64,000 nt of DNA from an uncultured Lachnospiraceae bacterium (GTDB lineage: Bacteria > Bacillota > Clostridia > Lachnospirales > Lachnospiraceae): contig CAMFDJ010000004.1 of the NCBI GenBank assembly GCA_945949085.1, positions 88,365-152,364 of the forward strand. Reading direction: 5' to 3'. A model generated the notes under the pieces. It ran no database searches. It was given only the letters and a program-made list of their open reading frames with translations, and was not told the DNA's origin. Each line of letters opens with the position of its first letter. Position 1 is the first letter of the stretch. Both the position numbers and the translations under genes were made by a program. Below are positions 43,601-51,827 of this stretch, in pieces.

Positions 43601-45916
43601 GACAGGTGAAAAGACTGCCGTATAGCTTTGTTCACTCCAGGATAAAGAAGGCGTCCACCCGGAAAAAACATAGGTATATTCGCTATCAGCCGGTTTTTCG
43701 GGCGTTGGTCCCTGATAAACAGGTGTCGTATATTTTTCTGTAATCTGTTCATGCAACAGCGTACCGTCATAATTGTAAAAGTAATTTGTGACATAATCCC
43801 ACGTTACGCTCATACCATAGGCGGTAACCTCAAATACAGTACTGGTTTCCGTATCATTGTCATAAACGGTATAAGAACCCGGTACTACATAAGAATGATT
43901 CGGGTAGCTGTTGCCTTCTTCATCGCGCAGCGTAATGACATGCTCCGTCCCGCCATCCCAGTCCTCGCCATCCAGTGTAAGGGAAATACTGATCTGATAA
44001 CGATTTTGAACCGTCACTTCACAAGAAGCACTTGTTCCATCCAGATAGGATGCCGTAACTATGCAGGTTCCGGCGCCGACTGCCTTCACCAGACCGGTGT
44101 TGGAAACGGTCGCAACCGTTGGATCAGACGAACGATACCGCAGTCCTCCGACTGCATCCTGCGGAGAAAGTGCCGCCGAAAGCTGCTTTGTTTCAGCGGT
44201 TCCTGTTCCATCATAATTGCGCCCAAGCGTAATTTCCGATTCCTCCATAATCACCTGGACCGGCGCTGACGGTTTTGCCACCGGATTGGTGAACGCTTTG
44301 ATGCGGAAGGTACATGTGTCCTGATAATCCTTCCACATAGAACCCGAATCGGAATAAAAACACTGACCCTCGCTACGCGTATCGGTTGCCGAAACAGTGA
44401 CATTTGATTCTGTATCTGTACTTGTATAGGTGTTTGTTCTTGTACAGGCAATACTGCTGTCCGTATCACAATGCACAACAACGGCAAAGGTGTCCCCCTC
44501 ATTGACATAAACAGGCTCTTGCAACGGAATGGAATAATATCCCTGATAGACGGACGAAAAATCAGTGATCTCACTTTTATAATCGTAGGTGAGCAAATCC
44601 TTATAATCACTCAGATATGCATTATCCGCAAAAACAGGATTGACATAGATCTGAATATGATAAGTTCCGTTTGCACCGGTTCCAAGACCTACCGCATCTA
44701 TCTTTTCAAATCCGCCCGGATTTCCTTTTGCCGTATAGACATTCATCACATAGGAATCACTGGTTAAGAGAGAACTGGAATAGATGGATCCATCATATTG
44801 ATAAATATTCTGATACAGCGAGCTGTCCTCATAGGAAAACGCCACACAATCTGCATAATAAACAATTGTGCCGTAGCTCAGCCAAAAATAGCCGTCCCCG
44901 CGCCCATTACCGCTGCCCCAGGAATTTTTGCAAAGCCAGGCACCCGGACAGGAAGGCGTATATCCACAATCACTGCCCAGGAAATTAGCCACCGGATACG
45001 TATCGTCCCAGCCGACAATCTCAACAGCATGATTGGAAGACGTTTTACTTGGATTATAATAGGTGAGGGTATCTCCTACTTCCTTTTCCCAACCCGAAGC
45101 ATAATAATAGGATGCTGTCACACCGCCATATTGCATGATCAGCTGCTTGATGGCATCTTTATTTTCCTGCTCAAATGCCACGACCTTTCCTTCTTTGATA
45201 TGATACAAACTTGTATTACGCAAAGAGGAGGCAAGCGTTGAAGTCGTATCTGTATGACTCGTGCCGGTAATGGAAGGTGCCTTACTCTCCGCCACCGGTC
45301 CGGACCAGGTCGCAAGATGCCACATTGCCGATACCGCATTTCCTCCAATATTCAATTTGGATGCTGCGGTATTTGGTGTGATGGACATCAAATCATCTGA
45401 GATGTTACCAAGCGGATCAAACGGCTTATCATAGAGAAAATAAGCCAGCTGAAATTCGGAGAGATCGAGCGAATCGGTCGCCATTCCCGATTTGATCAGG
45501 GAAGATTCACTGGCTGCCATGGTAGCATGCGCCCAGCAACTTCCGGTCTGGTACTGATTCTTTACGGATGTCACAGTCGCATTTGTCCTGGAATCAAATT
45601 TTTCCGGATAAGAAACAGCTTTTACAATTCCTTCTTTGGAACCTAAAATGGGATCCTCCAGCGGGCCTGTATATGGGATGTAATTATAACTGCGTGCACT
45701 TTCCCCTTCCTGCGCTGCTGTCTCTGCAGAAAGCTCGTCCACTGCAGGAGAAAAAATCTCCTCCGGCTGCTCTTCGCCGGAAATAACTCTTTCTGAAATG
45801 ATTGCCGGTTCCGACATGTCCGTAATCCGGTTTGTTTCATTGACAGGCTGTGCTGCCAATCCGCTCACCAAAGAAAGCGATAATAAAAGCGCACTGCGTA
45901 ATACTCTTTTTTTCAT
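40673..45916 (-). CDS. Giant secreted papain-family (C1) surface protein with BIG2, repeats and BspA-type LRR
   Basis: 1747 residues. Signal peptide (1-22). A papain-like domain (about 105-360) has the oxyanion Gln121, nucleophile Cys127 in GSCWAH, His296 in SSNHAVEIVGW and Asn331 in CKNSWG, so it should be active. A lectin-like beta domain follows (about 390-545), then BIG2 (about 555-637), then about six related modules of roughly 110-130 residues each ending in a Y-x-F-x-GW-x...YTAVY pattern (640-1370), a Val/Asn-rich beta-helix-like stretch (1390-1560), an acidic linker and three BspA-type leucine-rich repeats (I-G-x-x-AF-x-x-C-x-x-L, about 1620-1730). No LPXTG or clear anchor is seen. 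Probably a cell-surface or released protease that binds glycans or proteins. Confidence 0.9.
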   Translation of the reverse strand: MKKRVLRSALLLSLSLVSGLAAQPVNETNRITDMSEPAIISERVISGEEQPEEIFSPAVDELSAETAAQEGESARSYNYIPYTGPLEDPILGSKEGIVKAVSYPEKFDSRTNATVTSVKNQYQTGSCWAHATMAASESSLIKSGMATDSLDLSEFQLAYFLYDKPFDPLGNISDDLMSITPNTAASKLNIGGNAVSAMWHLATWSGPVAESKAPSITGTSHTDTTSTLASSLRNTSLYHIKEGKVVAFEQENKDAIKQLIMQYGGVTASYYYASGWEKEVGDTLTYYNPSKTSSNHAVEIVGWDDTYPVANFLGSDCGYTPSCPGAWLCKNSWGSGNGRGDGYFWLSYGTIVYYADCVAFSYEDSSLYQNIYQYDGSIYSSSLLTSDSYVMNVYTAKGNPGGFEKIDAVGLGTGANGTYHIQIYVNPVFADNAYLSDYKDLLTYDYKSEITDFSSVYQGYYSIPLQEPVYVNEGDTFAVVVHCDTDSSIACTRTNTYTSTDTESNVTVSATDTRSEGQCFYSDSGSMWKDYQDTCTFRIKAFTNPVAKPSAPVQVIMEESEITLGRNYDGTGTAETKQLSAALSPQDAVGGLRYRSSDPTVATVSNTGLVKAVGAGTCIVTASYLDGTSASCEVTVQNRYQISISLTLDGEDWDGGTEHVITLRDEEGNSYPNHSYVVPGSYTVYDNDTETSTVFEVTAYGMSVTWDYVTNYFYNYDGTLLHEQITEKYTTPVYQGPTPEKPADSEYTYVFSGWTPSLSWSEQSYTAVFSPVVKPQKVTFALYRDSVLWEGSETPQIEFSSTIDTSEIYQNGDAAPAGKYRIIVDGTSTNYTFTTVEKQPVVVPLHFYTATFLSDTNGTVLQKKAYLLGTMPVYEGVTPTKESDTTYDYTFSGWSDEIELMGQEPVVYTAVYSPSYRPQYVDITATLDNDTAQEDRITLYAVNELDPITNQPKVYRNHTSVPVGTYALYWGDEAIQKTIQVLPGESYQSSVALYTVIFENEDHLVLQKNIVAKDATVQYEGDVPVKTADQAYRYTFEEWSDVIAPISAPTTYTALYKKEALPQTATIHCSLSNNDIPTSATVEISFRSLSDAKETYQNGALLPIGTYAVYVNGNNSNRNISLTPGESYEDTIQFYLVQFIDEVSDRILKEAYYAEGETPSISNDLIIEHTDDDTYRYEVIGWDRPFEEVHAVQKYVFQVTATPIVREVDLTCYLNDTIWASSDPSDESYLQMPYMQVMHMQTGEKYENHSSVPAGVYEILADERHTKVTIEVAENSGLNHGSLSFYTVTFVDDAGNVLQSDIALQGEAVSFRGEEPEKENTAQNSYRFCGWTPEVAAVGGKQTYQAVYTVVPTEIGVRDATGLVVYFPSFEEAFAYARSLEEVTYVLMKDIDGISLPGGYIFRLDLNGNAVWGDIVSNAPAADAPGTSTILYLTDESPAKSGYVTGNVSMGSNSKPYPNTFLHNEVSISGMVLAKTIINSGYINTVEAFTDTVTNQGNVNTINLVAKDTILKNMAGATIACITRNDGLCQNAGTIQSISENYGKVENSGEILYGDPNISDSDVPPDDEDKNEENEEEEEEENSYEIGDRFVYDNAIYEVAAGHTAIYRGHKKATAKSVKIPATVRSNGEKFTVTQIGMNAFKNRRSLTKITLPKTIRVIGDSAFQGCNKLTKMTIPAKVTTIGKKAFYNCTKLKSITVKTSSLKQVGKYAFQKIAKKATIKIPKKKHTAYKRLLKGKTTSDLIWKKA

Positions 45917-46001
45917 ATATCAAATCCCTCCCCATTTTTCTCATAATAACAGGAATCCTCTTTCTCTTCCGTAAATATCCGGAAAAGGAAAAAGTCCAAA
46001 A

Positions 46002-46037
46002 AAGCACAAGACCCGCCACATAGCAAATCTCATGCTT
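46002..46037 (-). terminator. Terminator of the DHH gene
   Basis: AAGCATGAGA pairs fully with TCTTGTGCTT (two G-T pairs) and is followed on the minus strand by six T. It lies about 60 bases after the stop at 46098. Confidence 0.75.
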
Positions 46038-46097
46038 TTCATACGATACTCTCTTACAATGCTTTATCCTCTTGCATCTTTGCTTCCTTACAATACA

Positions 46098-47018
46098 TTA
46101 TGAATTGCTCATCTCACAAAGCTCTGCAAGCATCTTCGGCAGCTCTGTCTCCATCGTCTCATCCGTAAACTGGCACGTACCGACTGCCTTGTGACCGCCA
46201 CCGTTGTACTTAAGCATCAGACTTCCGACATTGACATCGGAGGTTCTGTTTAAGATGCTGTAGCCGACTGCTGCACTGCAGCCATGTCCGCCCTTGCCGT
46301 TGACGATCCATGCGGAAATATTCTGCTCCGGATACATGGAGTAGATCATAAAACGGTTACCGGAGTAGATCGGGTCCACACCGCGCAGATCGGAAATGAT
46401 GACATTTCCTTCTACTCTTGTATGTGCCAGAACCATCTCTTTAAACTTCTCCGTCTGCTCAAAGTATACATCGATACGTTCCTTCACATCGGGAAGATTT
46501 AAAATCTCCTCAGTCGTCATGGTGCGGCATGCATCGATCAGCTTTTCCATCAGCTGATAGTTACTGATGGTAAAATCTCTCCAGCGACCAAGACCGGTTC
46601 TGGGATCCATCAAAAATCCAACCAGAACCCATCCCTTGGGATTCTGGACATCTTCAATCGTCAGATTACCGGAATCCACTTTATCTACCGCTTCCATCAT
46701 ATCGTCAAACTGCGGGAATCTCTCTTTTCCGCCGTAATATTCATAGATGATACGCGCACAGGACGGTGTCACACGACTCTCACCTTTATATTTCCCTTCC
46801 AGCTGCTGCCTCTCATGCTCGCTGGAATGGTGATCAAACCAAAGACCACAACCCTCCACATAAGGAACATTTGCCAGACAATCATCTTCCGTTACTTCCA
46901 CAAGTCCATCCTGCAGATCCTTCGGATGTGCAAATTTCCAGTGATCGATGATACCTGCTTCCTTCAGCAGAGCACCACAAGCCAACCCATCAAAATCAGA
47001 ACGCGTAATTAATCTCAT
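46098..47018 (-). CDS. DHH-family phosphoesterase
   Basis: 306 residues. The N-terminal DHH domain shows TRSDFDG and FDHHSSE metal-binding motifs, and a DHHA1-like C-terminal part has GGGHKAVGTCQF. It resembles NrnA/exopolyphosphatase-like enzymes acting on short nucleotides, cyclic dinucleotides or polyphosphate; the substrate is open. AAAGGAG precedes the ATG. It is transcribed alone, ending in its own terminator. Confidence 0.9.
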   Translation of the reverse strand: MRLITRSDFDGLACGALLKEAGIIDHWKFAHPKDLQDGLVEVTEDDCLANVPYVEGCGLWFDHHSSEHERQQLEGKYKGESRVTPSCARIIYEYYGGKERFPQFDDMMEAVDKVDSGNLTIEDVQNPKGWVLVGFLMDPRTGLGRWRDFTISNYQLMEKLIDACRTMTTEEILNLPDVKERIDVYFEQTEKFKEMVLAHTRVEGNVIISDLRGVDPIYSGNRFMIYSMYPEQNISAWIVNGKGGHGCSAAVGYSILNRTSDVNVGSLMLKYNGGGHKAVGTCQFTDETMETELPKMLAELCEMSNS

Positions 47019-47221
47019 ATTTCTTCTCCTTTGACCCCCATTATAGCTGCCAATTACAGCGCACCATGCGCTTTCGCAAATCTGTCTATCATTATATAGG
47101 AATTTATTTTATTTTTCAACATTCTGCACAACGAAATTATGGCAAATGCAATTTTTTTATCGAATCATCATAAATCTCAAAAATCATATCCTGCAAACAC
47201 AGTGCATATATTGAAAAAAAC

Positions 47222-47258
47222 GAATGCTGTCCCTCCCGCTATGACATAGGCAGCATTC
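47222..47258 (-). terminator. Minus-strand terminator facing spmA
   Basis: GAATGCTG / CAGCATTC stem followed on the minus strand by G and seven T. No minus-strand gene ends here; the nearest upstream minus gene is fabZ, beyond spmAB. It would stop antisense transcription through spmA. Confidence 0.6.
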
Positions 47259-47281
47259 ATCCCCATCAAAAGGAAACTCTC

Positions 47282-47986
47282 ATGCTAAATTTCATCTGGG
47301 CCTTCATGATCATAATCGGTATCCTCTATGGCTGTCTGACCGGCAATATGGCAGCCCTTTCCAATGCTGCCCTTGACAGTGCCAAAGAAGCCGTTTCCCT
47401 CTGCATTACTATGCTTGGTGTCATGTCCCTGTGGGTAGGACTGATGCAGATTGCCGAAAAATCCGGTCTGATCACAGTCATGACGGAGAAGCTGAATCCC
47501 TTTTTGCGCTTTTTGTTTCCACGCCTTGACCCCGGATCAAAGGCCATGGCATATATTTCCACCAATGTCATCGCCAACATCTTAGGGCTCGGCTGGGCAT
47601 GCACGCCCGCAGGACTGAAAGCGATGGAGGAGCTGAAGAAGATAGAGGAGAAAAGAGCACAGACCAACTATACCCATGCAGATCAGCAGGCGAGCAGGCA
47701 GCATGGTCTCTCAGACAGATCCGGCACAGACAAATGCAAATGCAATCGCCACAGAGACCTCTCAGCGGCAAGCAATGAAATGTGCAACTTTCTGATCCTC
47801 AATATTTCCTCCCTGCAGCTCATTCCGGTCAACATCATTGTATACCGCAGCCAGTATGGCAGCGTCAATCCCACGGCGATCATCCTGCCTGCCATCCTTG
47901 CCACCACCTTTTCCACACTGGCAGGCATTTTGTTTATCAAGCTTGCCGACAGGAACATGACTGAATCATCGAAACCAAATGACTGA
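47282..47986 (+). CDS. spmA: Spore maturation protein A
   Basis: 234 residues with four to five membrane segments and the nucleoside-recognition (Gate) domain: PFLRFLFPRLDPGSKAMAYISTNVIANILGLG. The usual SpmA has about 195 residues; here a charged stretch of about 40 residues (about 120-162, with Cys, His and Arg) interrupts the loop before NEMCNFLILNISSLQL. It acts with SpmB in spore core dehydration. AAAGGAAAC lies before the ATG. spmB follows after 49 bases. Confidence 0.93.
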   Translation: MLNFIWAFMIIIGILYGCLTGNMAALSNAALDSAKEAVSLCITMLGVMSLWVGLMQIAEKSGLITVMTEKLNPFLRFLFPRLDPGSKAMAYISTNVIANILGLGWACTPAGLKAMEELKKIEEKRAQTNYTHADQQASRQHGLSDRSGTDKCKCNRHRDLSAASNEMCNFLILNISSLQLIPVNIIVYRSQYGSVNPTAIILPAILATTFSTLAGILFIKLADRNMTESSKPND

Positions 47987-48035
47987 CAGGTAAGAGAACC
48001 TGTAATCGTAACAAAAGGAGCAAAAAACAAGATTT

Positions 48036-48563
48036 ATGAATGTACTGGCAAATATCTCCAACATCATCATTCCCTTACTGATCTTCTACATCATCGCTTA
48101 CGGACTGTCTGCGAAAATCAATGTCTATGAGGAATTTTTAGACGGGGCAAGAGATGGTATGAAAACCGTTATCAAAATCATGCCCACCATGATCGGTCTT
48201 ATGATCAGCGTGGGGATTCTGCGCGCTTCCGGTTTTTTGGACTTCCTGGGCAGATTGTTTAGCATGCTCCTTTCCCGTCTGTCCATTCCGGCTCCCATCA
48301 TGCCGCTTCTCATCGTGAAAATGTTTTCCTCCTCTGCCGCAACAGGACTTGTATTGGACATCTTCAAATCTTACGGACCGGATTCGCGGACCGGACTTCT
48401 CACTTCACTGATCATGAGCTCCACAGAGACCATCTTTTACACCATGAGCGTCTATTTCATGGCAGCCAAAGTCAAAAAAACCCGCTATACGCTGCCGGGG
48501 GCACTTTTTGCCACGCTTGCAGGCGTGATAGCGAGTTTTGTGATCGTCGGGTTTATGAAGTAA
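48036..48563 (+). CDS. spmB: Spore maturation protein B
   Basis: 175 residues, membrane protein of the same Gate family with DGARDGMKTVIKIMPTMIGLM and SSTETIFYTMSVYF. It pairs with SpmA to form a membrane complex needed for spore heat resistance. AAAGGAG is 15 bases before the ATG. Its presence shows that the organism is a spore former or descends from one. Confidence 0.95.
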   Translation: MNVLANISNIIIPLLIFYIIAYGLSAKINVYEEFLDGARDGMKTVIKIMPTMIGLMISVGILRASGFLDFLGRLFSMLLSRLSIPAPIMPLLIVKMFSSSAATGLVLDIFKSYGPDSRTGLLTSLIMSSTETIFYTMSVYFMAAKVKKTRYTLPGALFATLAGVIASFVIVGFMK

Positions 48564-48613
48564 TATGTATAGCCTTTGATGCTGTTTTATTTCTTATATA
48601 GAAACCGGCTGAA

Positions 48614-49048
48614 TCAGTTGCCTCCGATTGCAAAAGTCAGCTCTGCCTGTGTTACCAGTTTTCCATCCACATAGGCCTTTGCACTGCCAACACCGATGGG
48701 GCCCTTCACCTTGATGATCTCAGTCTCAAGTCGCAGCACATCACCGGGAACCACCTTTCCCTTGAATTTAGCCTCTTTGATCGCTGCAAAATAAGCAGTC
48801 TTACCTGCAAACTCCGGCTGGCTCAAAATTGCCACCGCGCCTGTCTGCGCCAATGCCTCCACGATCAGCACACCCGGCATGACAGGTTCTCCCGGAAAAT
48901 GACCGGCAAAAAACGGTTCGTTATAGCTGACACACTTGGTTGCCACAGCACGCACTCCCACCTCTAATTCCTCAATCGTATCGATCAGCAGAAACGGCTG
49001 TCTGTGTGGAATGATTTCCATGATTTCCTTTGTTTTCATAAGAGACAT
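48614..49048 (-). CDS. fabZ: 3-hydroxyacyl-ACP dehydratase
   Basis: 144 residues, hot-dog fold. IPHRQPFLL and the catalytic [10 protein letters not shown] (His) plus ALAQTGAV with its Glu are present. It dehydrates 3-hydroxyacyl-ACP in fatty-acid elongation. GGAGG precedes the ATG. The acyl carrier protein gene lies just upstream on the same strand, but a terminator lies between them. Confidence 0.96.
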   Translation of the reverse strand: MSLMKTKEIMEIIPHRQPFLLIDTIEELEVGVRAVATKCVSYNEPFFAGHFPGEPVMPGVLIVEALAQTGAVAILSQPEFAGKTAYFAAIKEAKFKGKVVPGDVLRLETEIIKVKGPIGVGSAKAYVDGKLVTQAELTFAIGGN

Positions 49049-49178
49049 TTCCTTCTCCTCCTTGTTTTCCTCGTTCTTCAGGTTCTTCTTGTCATGACAT
49101 TTTCAAGAATTTACCATATGATGCTGCGAAATAAGATCGTTTATTATTTTGAATATCAAAGTATATGTCTGTGAAAAA

Positions 49179-49204
49179 GGGAAGCCCTCTCTTCCGGGCT
49201 TCCC
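49179..49204 (-). terminator. Terminator of acpP
   Basis: A perfect 9-bp GC-rich stem GGGAAGCCC / GGGCTTCCC followed by TTTTT on the minus strand, 13 bases after the acpP stop. Confidence 0.92.
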
Positions 49205-49216
49205 ACTAAGTACTGT

Positions 49217-49450
49217 TTAAGCCTCTACGCCTTTATTTTTCATATATTCGATGACACCACCGACTGTTGTGATGTTCTCAAGATCCTCTGTCGGGATTTC
49301 AATGCCATACTCCTCCTCAAATGCCATGACCAGTTCAAAAAGGTCTAAGGAATCTGCACCCAGATCATCTTTGAAGGAAGAATCCTCTGTGATCTCTACT
49401 CCATCCAAATTTAACTGCTCTCTGATAATTTCAATCACTCTTTCTAACAT
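49217..49450 (-). CDS. acpP: Acyl carrier protein
   Basis: 77 residues, acidic four-helix ACP with the phosphopantetheine attachment Ser34 in [10 protein letters not shown]. It carries acyl chains in fatty-acid synthesis. The gene has its own strong terminator. Confidence 0.96.
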   Translation of the reverse strand: MLERVIEIIREQLNLDGVEITEDSSFKDDLGADSLDLFELVMAFEEEYGIEIPTEDLENITTVGGVIEYMKNKGVEA

Positions 49451-49575
49451 TTCGCTATCTCCTTTTCAAAATAATATCAGTCTGTAAGCGCAACAATCTG
49501 ACCGTTTTCTCATTTGTCAAATTTTTCTGCTTGTTAGATTATAATATGCAATATCAGCAATGTAAATAGCCTACT

Positions 49576-50427
49576 CTACTTTTTTATATTTAAAAGATAC
49601 TGATAAACATCTCTTTTAGAAATACCACGATCCTTTGCCACACATTTCATTGCTTCCTTTCTGTCAAAACCCTTGTCCTCATATCTCTCAACATGCTCCT
49701 CTATGGAAAGCTCCGCAAAGCTCTCCTGTTTTTCCTTCTCTATCTGCGCAACACTCTTTCCCTCGATCACCAAAACATATTCTCCGCGCGGTTCATGATT
49801 CTCATAATATTCAATCGCCTTTTCCAGTGTTGTGGGCATGACAGTCTCAAATTTTTTCGTCAGCTCCCGGCACAACGTGATCCGCCGCTGCCCCAATGTC
49901 TCATACAGAAGTGCCAGTGTCCTTTTTAGGTGATGGGGCGCCTCGTAGAGAATGATTGTGCGCATTTCGCTTGCAAGATCTTCTAAAATCAGCTCCCTTT
50001 CCTTCTTATCCGCCGGCAAAAACCCCTCAAAACAAAAGCGCCTCGTGGGAAGTCCTGACAGTGTCAGTGCCGTGATACAGGCAGCCGGTCCCGGAAGTGA
50101 CGTCACCGTGATTCCCGCCTGCTGGCAAAGGGCAACAAGCACCTCGCCGGGATCGGAAATCGCCGGAGTCCCCGCATCCGTGATCAGTGCCACATCTGCG
50201 CCGGCCTTCATTTTCTCTATTAAAGCATATGCCTTTTCTGTCTTATTATACTCATGATAACTGGTCATCGGTGTGTGGATTTCAAAATGATTTAACAGCT
50301 TGATACTGTTCCTCGTATCCTCCGCCGCGATCAGATCCACATTCTGTAAGGTTTCAATCACCCTCGGCGACATATCCTGTAAATTACCGATCGGCGTCGC
50401 ACACAAAAATAAGGTTCCCTGCGTCAT
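49576..50427 (-). CDS. rsmI: 16S rRNA 2'-O-methyltransferase (C1402)
   Basis: 283 residues, tetrapyrrole-methylase fold. GTLFLCATPIGNLQDMS, AAEDTRNS, LITDAGTPAISDPG and SLPGPAA are conserved. It methylates the 2'-OH of C1402 in 16S rRNA. A C-terminal helix-rich extension (about 230-283) is normal. In Bacillus rsmI follows yabB, and here trmN6 lies 0.6 kb upstream, interrupted by a plus-strand gene. Confidence 0.95.
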   Translation of the reverse strand: MTQGTLFLCATPIGNLQDMSPRVIETLQNVDLIAAEDTRNSIKLLNHFEIHTPMTSYHEYNKTEKAYALIEKMKAGADVALITDAGTPAISDPGEVLVALCQQAGITVTSLPGPAACITALTLSGLPTRRFCFEGFLPADKKERELILEDLASEMRTIILYEAPHHLKRTLALLYETLGQRRITLCRELTKKFETVMPTTLEKAIEYYENHEPRGEYVLVIEGKSVAQIEKEKQESFAELSIEEHVERYEDKGFDRKEAMKCVAKDRGISKRDVYQYLLNIKK

Positions 50428-50550
50428 GCGTTACTGCCTCATCTTTCTTTTTATTGATGTAACTAATTTCCTATATGATTTCCCATTCCCTTTTTCGCTG
50501 ATTCTGACTGCTTTTACATATTCCTCCATAAGCCTGCACATACTAACCCT

Positions 50551-51102
50551 ATGATCGCATTTACTGTTTTTTTATTTTTCACAGCGTCCTTTGCAGGTTA
50601 TCTCTGGGAGATTTTTTTCATGTGGACGCGGTATACCGCATTCTTTAACCGTGGTTTTTTCTACGGTCCGTGGCTGCCTGTCTACGGGATTGGTGCTGTC
50701 CTTTTGTATTTGATCCTCTCACCCCTGCGCAAAAAGCCTCTTGCCGTCTTTTTTCTGTCCGGTGTGCTGGGCTCTCTGACAGAGCTTGTCATCGGTCTTA
50801 CCCTGGATACCTACTGGGATATGCGCTACTGGGATTACTCCGGTCAGCTCCTTGCTGTCGGCAGCTATGTATGTCTGTATTCCTTCCTCGGCTTCTGCCT
50901 CGCGGGCTGTCTGTGGGTGTGCTTTCTGGCAGAGTGGCTGAAGAGAATTTTCTTCCGGTTCCCTGTGAAATTCCGCCGTCTCTTTGTATGCATCCTCTCG
51001 GCCTTATTTCTGGCAGATCTTTGTTTTGCCCTGCTTCGTCCCAATCAGGGAGAGGGGATCACGTTCTCTTTTTCTCTCGTATCATATACCTTCGGCTTGT
51101 AG
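50551..51102 (+). CDS. Putative ABC-type permease-like membrane protein (PF06541-like)
   Basis: 183 residues with five or six membrane segments. The motif AGYLWEIFFMW...FFYGPWLPVYGIGAVL is characteristic of the family annotated as putative ABC transporter permease (PF06541), common in Lachnospiraceae. Function unknown. It is inserted between trmN6 and rsmI on the opposite strand, and its 3' end overlaps trmN6 by 58 bases. Confidence 0.8.
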   Translation: MIAFTVFLFFTASFAGYLWEIFFMWTRYTAFFNRGFFYGPWLPVYGIGAVLLYLILSPLRKKPLAVFFLSGVLGSLTELVIGLTLDTYWDMRYWDYSGQLLAVGSYVCLYSFLGFCLAGCLWVCFLAEWLKRIFFRFPVKFRRLFVCILSALFLADLCFALLRPNQGEGITFSFSLVSYTFGL

Positions 51103-51827
51103 ATATCAAAGATTTCGTCCGTATACTCTCCCGGTGCTTTGTATACAATGAGAGGCTTTTCCACTGTCACCCGGGATTTTCCGCCCTTTTTTGCCTCGAT
51201 CAGCACCATATTCGGCTCCTTATCCACATAGGGGTGGACAAAGCGGATGCGCTTGGGCTCCAGCCGGTGCGCAGAGAGCGTCTGCACAATCTCCACCAGC
51301 CGGAACGGTCTGTGCACCAGAAAGAACTTGCCGCCGGGTACTAGCAGGCGGGATGCCTCGCGCGCCACATCCTCCATCGTGCAGAGTATTTCGTGTCTTG
51401 CAATTGTTTTCGGCGTTGATGGGTTCTTAAGGCCGTGTCCGCCGATCATATAGGGCGGATTGCAGGTGCAAACGTCAAAGGAAGCAGCGCCAAAAAGGCT
51501 CCCTGCTTCCTTGATATCTCCTGTTACAATGTCAATTTTATCCGAAAGGTCATTCAGCTGTACGCTCCGCCTTGCCATATCCGCGCTCTCGGGCTGGATC
51601 TCAAGCCCCGTCAGATGCCCGGCATCTGTTTTTGCTGTGAGCAAAATCGGAATAATGCCCGTTCCGGTTCCAAGGTCGATGACCCTCTGCCCGGGCTTTA
51701 CGCGCGCAAATCCCGACAAAAGCACGGCATCCATCCCAAAACAGAATTTCTCCGGATTCTGAATGATCTTATAATCACGACATCCCAGATCATCAAGCCT
51801 TTCCTTTTCCAAAAGCTCAATCTTCAT
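51045..51827 (-). CDS. trmN6: tRNA1(Val) (adenine37-N6)-methyltransferase
   Basis: About 260 residues, class I SAM methyltransferase: DLGTGTGIIPILL for SAM binding, CNPPYM (NPPY catalytic motif), FCFGMDAVLLSGF at the start. It modifies A37 next to the anticodon of tRNA-Val. The ATG at 51827 overlaps the ricT stop (11 bases), indicating coupled translation; longer frames upstream are ricT shadow. Confidence 0.93.
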   Translation of the reverse strand: MKIELLEKERLDDLGCRDYKIIQNPEKFCFGMDAVLLSGFARVKPGQRVIDLGTGTGIIPILLTAKTDAGHLTGLEIQPESADMARRSVQLNDLSDKIDIVTGDIKEAGSLFGAASFDVCTCNPPYMIGGHGLKNPSTPKTIARHEILCTMEDVAREASRLLVPGGKFFLVHRPFRLVEIVQTLSAHRLEPKRIRFVHPYVDKEPNMVLIEAKKGGKSRVTVEKPLIVYKAPGEYTDEIFDIYKPKVYDTREKENVIPSP

